From NCBI GenBank assembly GCA_030019445.1, contig JASEEU010000001.1, positions 434,001-498,000 of the forward strand: DNA of 64,000 bases. Direction: 5' to 3'. Shown piece by piece: positions 58,944 through 64,000 of this stretch. Under the pieces are notes generated by a model, which searched no databases, was not told the origin of the DNA, and saw only the letters and a program-made list of their open reading frames with translations. This DNA comes from Anaerosomatales bacterium (lineage in GTDB: Bacteria; Actinomycetota; Coriobacteriia; Anaerosomatales; Anaerosomataceae). A program made the translations under genes and the position numbers. Numbering within the stretch: position 1 is the stretch's first letter; each line of letters opens with the position of its first letter.

Positions 58944-59849
58944 CTACCCGGGCATGCTGAAACCGTAGTCGGCCAGCACCTTCTTGGGGAACTCGAAGCG
59001 CACGGTGAGCAGCGGGTCGACCACCTGGCAGAAGCGCAGATTCCCGACGAGGCTCATGAGCAACGCCGCGTCGTTGACGGGAAGGCCCGCGACCTTGGTC
59101 AAGAACCCGTGCATCATGTCGAGCGCCATCTTGTATGCGGCGTCGGTGCTCTCGGCTGATGCGATCACCGCGACGAGATCCTCGGTCTCCACGAACGGCG
59201 TCGGGAGCGCGGGGATATCGACCACCTGGGCGGTCATGCGGACCTCGCCCGGCGTCTCGGCGCCGCAGATCACGACTTCGCCGTCGCCCATCACCGCGTG
59301 CATGTCGCCGCAGCCGAACAGCGCGCCTTCCACCGCCACGCTCAGGTAGAGCTTGGCGCCGGTGGTGATCAGCGTGCAGTCCATGTTGCCGCCGTGCGGG
59401 CCGGGCGTGCTGTTGGGCACCACGCCTTCGGCCGGAGCCACGCCGATGACGCCGAGCATCGGGTCCTGGTCGACCACGACGGTGTCCTTGAAGTAGACCT
59501 TGCCGTCGCGGTTTTCGAGGATGACCGTCTCTTCCTGCTCGATGAGGTGGCCGAGCGCGCCCACCTGGGGGACCGCGACCATGACCGAGGAGCCCGTCGC
59601 CGTGACCTCGAGCAGGTCGACGCGCAGCAGGTCGCCGGGCTTGGCACCCTCGATGTAGACCGGGCCGGTCGCGGGGTTGGTGATCGACCAGTCCAGGGTG
59701 GCGAGCGTATCGGCCGGGGTCTTGAGCTGACCGCTGAAGCAATCGTGCGTGGTCAGGTGGACCTCCTCACCCTGCGCGACGCGCAGGGCGGGTTCGATAG
59801 CGGGCGAGAACCCGAAGAATGCCGTATCCCTTGTGATCTCCTGTGCCAT
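58944..59849 (-). CDS. Acetamidase/formamidase family protein
   Basis: This 301-residue enzyme of the FmdA/AmdA family hydrolyses short-chain amides to ammonia and the acid. Family landmarks include THDCFSGQL near residue 34, NPATGPVYIEGAKPGDLLRV, TPGPHGGNMDCTLITTGAKLYLSV and GDMHAVMGDGEV, which carry metal-binding His/Asp/Cys residues. It is the last gene of an operon encoding a complete LIV-type ABC importer, as in formamide or urea utilisation clusters (fmdDEF-type), so the importer probably brings in an amide that this enzyme cleaves. The exact substrate is not determined by sequence. Confidence 0.85.
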   Translation of the reverse strand: MAQEITRDTAFFGFSPAIEPALRVAQGEEVHLTTHDCFSGQLKTPADTLATLDWSITNPATGPVYIEGAKPGDLLRVDLLEVTATGSSVMVAVPQVGALGHLIEQEETVILENRDGKVYFKDTVVVDQDPMLGVIGVAPAEGVVPNSTPGPHGGNMDCTLITTGAKLYLSVAVEGALFGCGDMHAVMGDGEVVICGAETPGEVRMTAQVVDIPALPTPFVETEDLVAVIASAESTDAAYKMALDMMHGFLTKVAGLPVNDAALLMSLVGNLRFCQVVDPLLTVRFEFPKKVLADYGFSMPG

Positions 59850-59886
59850 GGTAGCCCTCCTCGGTAGAAACGGCGGTACCCGACGT

Positions 59887-60954
59887 TCAGTCCGTCGGTA
59901 CGTCCTCTTGTGGCAGCGCCCTCCTGTTGCGGAGCAGGCGGACGCCGATCTCCTGCCCGCCGATCACTCCGGCGGGACGCCAGACAAGAACAAGCACCAG
60001 CAACACCGCCAGGACGAGCTCGGTCAGCCCGTAGACTTCGAACGGCAGGACGCGCGCGTTGTTGATGAACGCCTCGACCTGGCGCAGCCCCTCGCGCGCG
60101 ACCGTCACGAGCGTCGTGCCGATCACCGCGCCCGAGATGCTGCCGGTGCCACCGATGACGATCATGCTGATGAGCAGGAACATCTCGGTCAGGTAGAACG
60201 CCTTGGGCGAGAACGACGTGATGTAGTGTGCCCAGAGCCCACCGGCCAGACCGCCCATGAGCGCGCTCAGCACGAAGCCCGCGTAGCGCACACCCATGAC
60301 GTGGATGCCGGTCGCGGCGGCAGCGTAGCGGTCGTCACGCGATGCCCGCAACCGCAGGCCTACGGAGGACTCGCGGAACCAGTAGCCCACGAGCAGGAAG
60401 CCGACCGCGGCGACGAGCGCCACGATGAGCGTGGTGTACTCGGGCACGCCGAAGAACGTGCGCGGACCATTGGTGACGTTGTCCCACTGGGTCATGATCA
60501 CGTGGAAGACGATGAGCGTGGCGAAGAGCGTGATGACCGCGACAGCATCGGACAGCCGCATGAGCGGATAGCCGATGATGACCGCGATGAGCGCCGCCAC
60601 GAGCCCGCCGACGGCGATCGCCGGCAGGACGGGTATCTGGATATCCACCAGGAACGGGTAGAGATTGGGGACGCCGAGCGCCTTGGTGGCCGGCGCGGTG
60701 GAGAGCAGGCCCGAGACGTACGCGCCCACGCCCACGAACCCGACGTGCAGGAACGATAGGATTCCCGAGTTCCCCATGAAGACCTGGACGCCGATGACCA
60801 TCATCAGGCTCACGCAGAAGAACGTGAAGATGTTGACCAACAGCGGCGAGCCGAGGAAGTTGATCACCAGCCCGGCGACGACGAGTAGGGCTGCCAGCAG
60901 CGGAAGCGCGGCGTGATGGCGCGTCCAGTCAGCGGCCTGACGCAAAAGACTCAT
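59887..60954 (-). CDS. LIV/amide-type ABC transporter permease (LivM family)
   Basis: This 355-residue permease has about ten transmembrane helices and the LivM signature region GLRLRASRDDRYAAAATGIHVMGVRYAGFVLSA (around residues 215-245), which contacts the ATPases. The hydrophobic MIVIGGTGSISGAVIGT segment follows. It overlaps livH by four bases (ATGA). The N-terminus MSLLRQAADWTRHH is short and cytoplasmic. Confidence 0.9.
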   Translation of the reverse strand: MSLLRQAADWTRHHAALPLLAALLVVAGLVINFLGSPLLVNIFTFFCVSLMMVIGVQVFMGNSGILSFLHVGFVGVGAYVSGLLSTAPATKALGVPNLYPFLVDIQIPVLPAIAVGGLVAALIAVIIGYPLMRLSDAVAVITLFATLIVFHVIMTQWDNVTNGPRTFFGVPEYTTLIVALVAAVGFLLVGYWFRESSVGLRLRASRDDRYAAAATGIHVMGVRYAGFVLSALMGGLAGGLWAHYITSFSPKAFYLTEMFLLISMIVIGGTGSISGAVIGTTLVTVAREGLRQVEAFINNARVLPFEVYGLTELVLAVLLVLVLVWRPAGVIGGQEIGVRLLRNRRALPQEDVPTD

Positions 60955-61844
60955 CCGACACGCTCCTCGATATAGCCGTGCCTCACGATGCCTTCCGGAC
61001 GGAACAGCAGGAACAGCACGACGATCGCGAACATGAACGCGTCGCGGTAGCTGATCATGCTCGCCGGCAAGGTGATGCTCAGCACGTTGAACAACAGGCC
61101 GTACACGTAGCCGCCGACGACCGCCCCCACCGGGCTGTGCATGCCGCCGATGACGGTGGCGATGAACGCGATCAACAGCGGTGCGGAACCGGTGATCGGA
61201 TCCACCGAGGCCGAGCGGCCCACCCAGAAGATGCCAGCGGTGCCGGCAAGGAAGCCGCTGATGATGAACGCAGCCGCGATGACGGTGTTGGCGGGGACGC
61301 CCATGAGCCGCGTCGTCTCGAACTTGCCGGCGGCCGCGCGCATCGCCATGCCGAGCACCGTTTTCTTCATGACGATCGAGAGGACCGTGAGCACGACGAG
61401 CGTGGTGCCGATGACGAGCAGGTTGCGCACCGGGACGGTGGCTCCGCCCACGGTGACCGTGTCCGAGAAGAACGCGGGGAACGGGACAGCCTTGGCTCGC
61501 GGCGAGATGACGATCAGGACCAGGTTCTGCAGGAAGATGCTCACCGCGAACGACGTCACGAGCATGGCGTCCATGGACTTGCTCCGGACCGGGCGGAACG
61601 CCGCGAACTCGGTCAGAAAGCTCACACTCATGGCCGCGATGACCGCGACGAGCATGGTGGCCCACCACGGGAAGCTGAGCGCCGTGGCGGACAGGAAGAT
61701 CGCATAGCCGGCGATGGTCAGGTACTCGCCGTATGCGAAGTTGACGAGCTTCAGGATGCCGTAGACCAGCACCAGGCCGAGCGCGAGCAGCGCGTAGAGG
61801 CTGCCGAGGCTCAGCGTGTTGATGACGAACTCAAGATCGATCAC
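60951..61844 (-). CDS. LIV/amide-type ABC transporter permease (LivH family)
   Basis: This 297-residue permease has eight or nine helices. Diagnostic stretches are NTLSLGSLYALLALGLVLVYGILKLVNFAYGEYL-type residues 9-42, MAMRAAAGKFETTRLMGVPANTV (ATPase-contacting loop) and FIATVIGGMHSPVGAVVGGYVYG. It forms the heterodimeric pore with the LivM-type partner and overlaps livF by four bases. Confidence 0.92.
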   Translation of the reverse strand: MIDLEFVINTLSLGSLYALLALGLVLVYGILKLVNFAYGEYLTIAGYAIFLSATALSFPWWATMLVAVIAAMSVSFLTEFAAFRPVRSKSMDAMLVTSFAVSIFLQNLVLIVISPRAKAVPFPAFFSDTVTVGGATVPVRNLLVIGTTLVVLTVLSIVMKKTVLGMAMRAAAGKFETTRLMGVPANTVIAAAFIISGFLAGTAGIFWVGRSASVDPITGSAPLLIAFIATVIGGMHSPVGAVVGGYVYGLLFNVLSITLPASMISYRDAFMFAIVVLFLLFRPEGIVRHGYIEERVG

Positions 61845-62584
61845 ATTCCCACCCCTGTGCCATCGGAGTCCTCGCCACCGAGGTAGATCGACGCCAGATC
61901 GACCTGCGCCTTCACCTCGGCGGCAGTGCCGGACGCCTCAACGACGCCGTTGCTCAGCAGGTACGCCTTGTCGACGACCTCGAGCGCGCGTTCGGCGTTC
62001 TGCTCGACCAGCAGGATCGTCAGCCCCCGCTCGCGCAGCTGCGCGATGAGCTCGAAGACGTGGTCGGTGATCGCCGGCGACAGGCCGAGCGACGGCTCGT
62101 CGAGCATGAGCAGTTTGGGTCGGGCCATGAGCGCCCGGGCGATGGCGAGCATCTGCTGCTCACCGCCCGAGAGCAGCCCTCCGGCCTGCGTGAAGCGCTC
62201 CTTGAGGATCGGGAAGAGCTCGAACATCTCCTCGAGGTCTTCCCGGTAGGTCTCGCGTGAGTACGAGACGTAGGCCCCCAGCCGCAGGTTCTCCTCCACC
62301 GTGAGCGTGCTGAAGATCTCGCGCCCCTCGGGCACGAGCGACAGGCCGCGCTTGACGATGGATTCCGGCTTGCGTCCGGTGATGTCCTCGCCCCTGAACG
62401 TGATGCTGCCCTGCGTGGGCTTCATGAGCCCGGTGATAGCGCGCAGCGTGGTCGACTTGCCGGCGCCGTTGACGCCGAGAAGGGCGACGACCTCGCCCTC
62501 GGCCACCTCGAGCGATACGCCGTGCAGCGCGCGTACCGCCCCGTAGGCGGCGTGGATGTCGGTGACCCTCAGCATGGTTTCCAT
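61841..62584 (-). CDS. LIV/amide-type ABC transporter ATPase (LivF family)
   Basis: This 247-residue ATPase has Walker A GVNGAGKSTTLRAITG near residue 37, signature LLSGGEQQMLAIARALM, Walker B LLMLDEPSLGLSP and the switch His in LLVEQN (Gln in place of His, usual for LivF). Length is that of the LivF class without extension. The start is ATG 62584 or the preceding GTG 62587, which overlaps the livG stop as GTGA. Confidence 0.93.
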   Translation of the reverse strand: METMLRVTDIHAAYGAVRALHGVSLEVAEGEVVALLGVNGAGKSTTLRAITGLMKPTQGSITFRGEDITGRKPESIVKRGLSLVPEGREIFSTLTVEENLRLGAYVSYSRETYREDLEEMFELFPILKERFTQAGGLLSGGEQQMLAIARALMARPKLLMLDEPSLGLSPAITDHVFELIAQLRERGLTILLVEQNAERALEVVDKAYLLSNGVVEASGTAAEVKAQVDLASIYLGGEDSDGTGVGM

Positions 62585-63327
62585 CACGCGCTGCTCCCCA
62601 GGTAGGCGGTGACGACGTCGTGATCGGCCCGGACCTCGGAAGGCGTGCCCTCGGCTATGGTCTTGCCGTAGTTGAGCACGTGCAGGCGCGGACAGAGGCT
62701 CATCATGAGCCGCATGTCGTGCTCCACCACCACAAGACCCACGCCGTAGCGCTGTGGGATCTCACGCAGCAGGGCGAGCAACGCGTCGGACTCCTCTTCG
62801 TTGAGACCGGCGGCCGGCTCGTCCAGGAACACGAACTTGGGACCGCCCGCGAGCGCACGCGCGATCTCGAGACGGCGCTGATGGCCGAAGGGGATGGCGT
62901 CGCCGAGGGTATCGGCATGCGCCGAGAGGTCAAGCTCCTCGAGCAACCGCTCGGCGACTCTGACCGCCTTGCGACGCGGCAGGCCCATGCTCACCGCGCC
63001 GACCTCTACGTTCTCCAGGACCGTCAGGTTGTGGAACAGCCGGATGGTCTGGAACGTGCGCGCGATCCCGGCCTTGGCGACCCGGTGCGCCCGCTTCCCG
63101 CTGACAACCGACCCATCCACCTTGACGGTGCCGCCCGTGGCGGGCAGAAGACCGGTGACCACGTTGATGAGCGTGGTCTTGCCCGATCCGTTGGGGCCGA
63201 TGAGCCCCAGAATCTCCCCGGTGCGCACCGTGAAGCTCACATCATCGACGGCCTTGAGGCCCGCGAACCACTTGCGGACGTTCTCGACCTCCAGGACGTG
63301 TGCCGGTGCGGGTTCTGCTTGTTGCAT
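62584..63327 (-). CDS. LIV/amide-type ABC transporter ATPase (LivG family)
   Basis: This 247-residue ATPase has Walker A GPNGSGKTTLINVVTG near residue 44, the LivG-specific ARTFQTIRLFHNLTVLENV, a signature region IPFGHQRRLEIARALAG in which the usual LSGGQ-like motif is replaced (common in LivG), Walker B FVFLDEPAAGLN and the switch His in VVVEHDMRLMM. It follows the substrate-binding protein gene by about 100 bases. Confidence 0.93.
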   Translation of the reverse strand: MQQAEPAPAHVLEVENVRKWFAGLKAVDDVSFTVRTGEILGLIGPNGSGKTTLINVVTGLLPATGGTVKVDGSVVSGKRAHRVAKAGIARTFQTIRLFHNLTVLENVEVGAVSMGLPRRKAVRVAERLLEELDLSAHADTLGDAIPFGHQRRLEIARALAGGPKFVFLDEPAAGLNEEESDALLALLREIPQRYGVGLVVVEHDMRLMMSLCPRLHVLNYGKTIAEGTPSEVRADHDVVTAYLGSSA

Positions 63328-63430
63328 ACACGACTCCCGAACGTGTGCGAGCGCATCTGACCGCTATCGCGCACGGGGGAACCCGCCGAGACGAGCTCCC
63401 CCTCTGGCGCGATACCGTTGAACCCGATCC

Positions 63431-64000
63431 CTACGGTGCGGGGATCTTCTCCGGGATGACCCAGCCGATGAACTCCGGCTTGGCGTCGACGAGCTGGACC
63501 AGCGCAGCGGCCTTGTTGGGCTCGTGGCCGGACGCGGCGTCGGACCAGTCCAACGTGCCCGTCAGCAGCTCGAAGGTGTTCTCCTCCATGGCCTTGGCCA
63601 CGGCGGCGCCGTCGGTGGTGCCGGCGATCTCCATCGCCTCGGCAATGGCCATCACGGCGTCGTAGCCGGGCATGACCCAGACCGCCTCAGGCGCGGAGCC
63701 GAACTTCGCCTCGTAGGCCGCTTCCCACTCGCTGTAGTCGGGGTTGGCCTCGTCGGAGAGGAAGCCGTGCGTGTCGTAGTAGATGTCGGAGCCGTACTCG
63801 GCACCGAGCGACTCGAAGAGCGACGGATCGTCATAGGAGTCGCCACCGACGACCGGCTGCGTCACGCCGCTCTCGCGGAGCGTGCGGATGATGAGCGCGA
63901 GGTCGGGCATGTACGACGAGATGTAGATGAAGTCGGGCTGCTCCTCGAGCGCCTTGATGCGGGCGAGCTGCGCCGAAGCGTCGGCCTGGCCCTGCGTGTA
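63431..64000 (-). CDS. ABC transporter substrate-binding protein, C-terminal part (cut by window edge)
   Basis: The visible 189 residues are the C-terminal half of a type I periplasmic binding protein of the Leu/Ile/Val or amide class: DFIYISSYMPDLALIIRTLR, VGGDSYDDPSLFESLG, DTHGFLSDEANPDYSEWEAAY and AYEAKFGSAPEAVWVMPGYDA. The N-terminus with its lipoprotein signal lies outside the window. It should be the extracytoplasmic receptor for the importer encoded downstream, and its placement ahead of an acetamidase favours an amide or similar nitrogen compound over branched-chain amino acids. Confidence 0.9.
   Translation of the reverse strand, partial: YTQGQADASAQLARIKALEEQPDFIYISSYMPDLALIIRTLRESGVTQPVVGGDSYDDPSLFESLGAEYGSDIYYDTHGFLSDEANPDYSEWEAAYEAKFGSAPEAVWVMPGYDAVMAIAEAMEIAGTTDGAAVAKAMEENTFELLTGTLDWSDAASGHEPNKAAALVQLVDAKPEFIGWVIPEKIPAP

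Noticed and set aside
58950-63900. Branched-chain amino acid (Liv) transport operon as the sole interpretation
   Set aside because: The permease and ATPase motifs are Liv-like, but the same family imports urea and short amides, and the acetamidase gene at the end favours that use. No liv gene symbols were assigned for this reason.
1-64000. CRISPR arrays, insertion sequences, integrases, toxin-antitoxin or restriction systems
   Set aside because: No regularly spaced repeats, transposase or integrase motifs, or paired small toxin-antitoxin genes were found on either strand.

Overview
This is a GC-rich, tightly packed bacterial chromosome segment whose gene families and orders point to an anaerobic or microaerobic member of the Actinomycetota, most like the Coriobacteriia and relatives. 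The indicators are pairs of cell-wall-binding-repeat-2 (CWB2) surface proteins, an 11-subunit complex I operon, a DHH-CBS-tRNA nucleotidyltransferase fusion, and the order aroF-tyrA-aroA-cmk-plsC-ispH-DUF512-der-plsY-gpsA. That placement is inferred from content alone. No phage, insertion sequence, CRISPR array or plasmid function was seen.

Layout. From 1 to 48 kb almost every gene reads on the minus strand, and many start and stop codons overlap by 1 to 4 bases (ATGA, GTGA or TGATG), so the units are long operons. In transcription order (right to left) they are: a complex I operon nuoABCDHIJKLMN (45.9-34.8 kb); a FlgM-like gene and a PilB-type ATPase with deoB, deoA, a DHH-CBS-poly(A)-polymerase-like enzyme, an M50 protease, trpS, scpA, scpB and rluB (34.5-23.0 kb); late cobalamin assembly cobU-cobT-cobS-cobC (23.0-20.0 kb); aromatic amino acid genes hisC-aroF-tyrA-aroA running into cmk, plsC, ispH, DUF512, der, plsY, gpsA and rpe (19.9-8.1 kb); an FMN-riboswitch-controlled ribD-ribE-ribBA-ribH operon (8.06-4.4 kb); and a housekeeping group with mnmA, a PHP phosphatase, a Nif3-family gene and a zinc-ribbon gene (4.05 kb to the left edge).

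From 46 to 64 kb the region is more accessory. It holds an ABC-F ATPase divergent from a flavin disulfide oxidoreductase, a tRNA-Val, two CWB2 surface proteins flanking galE and wecB, a haem-binding-type sensor histidine kinase, and an operon for a branched-chain/amide-type ABC importer whose last gene is an acetamidase/formamidase.

The most notable observation is in complex I. The nuo operon lacks the NADH-input genes nuoE, nuoF and nuoG, and its NuoI subunit is interrupted by about 500 residues of a GltD-type FAD/NAD(P) oxidoreductase. The operon promoter overlaps an 18-bp inverted repeat resembling a binding site for the redox regulator Rex. A second, closer match lies just past nuoN, in front of a promoter and structured leader for the FlgM-like gene. 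The PilB ATPase carries two 24-residue MshEN motifs with the canonical 5-residue spacer expected for c-di-GMP binding. Other items of interest are a candidate small RNA at 4.28-4.41 kb with its own promoter and hairpin terminator, and a histidine kinase whose best start is an ACG codon.
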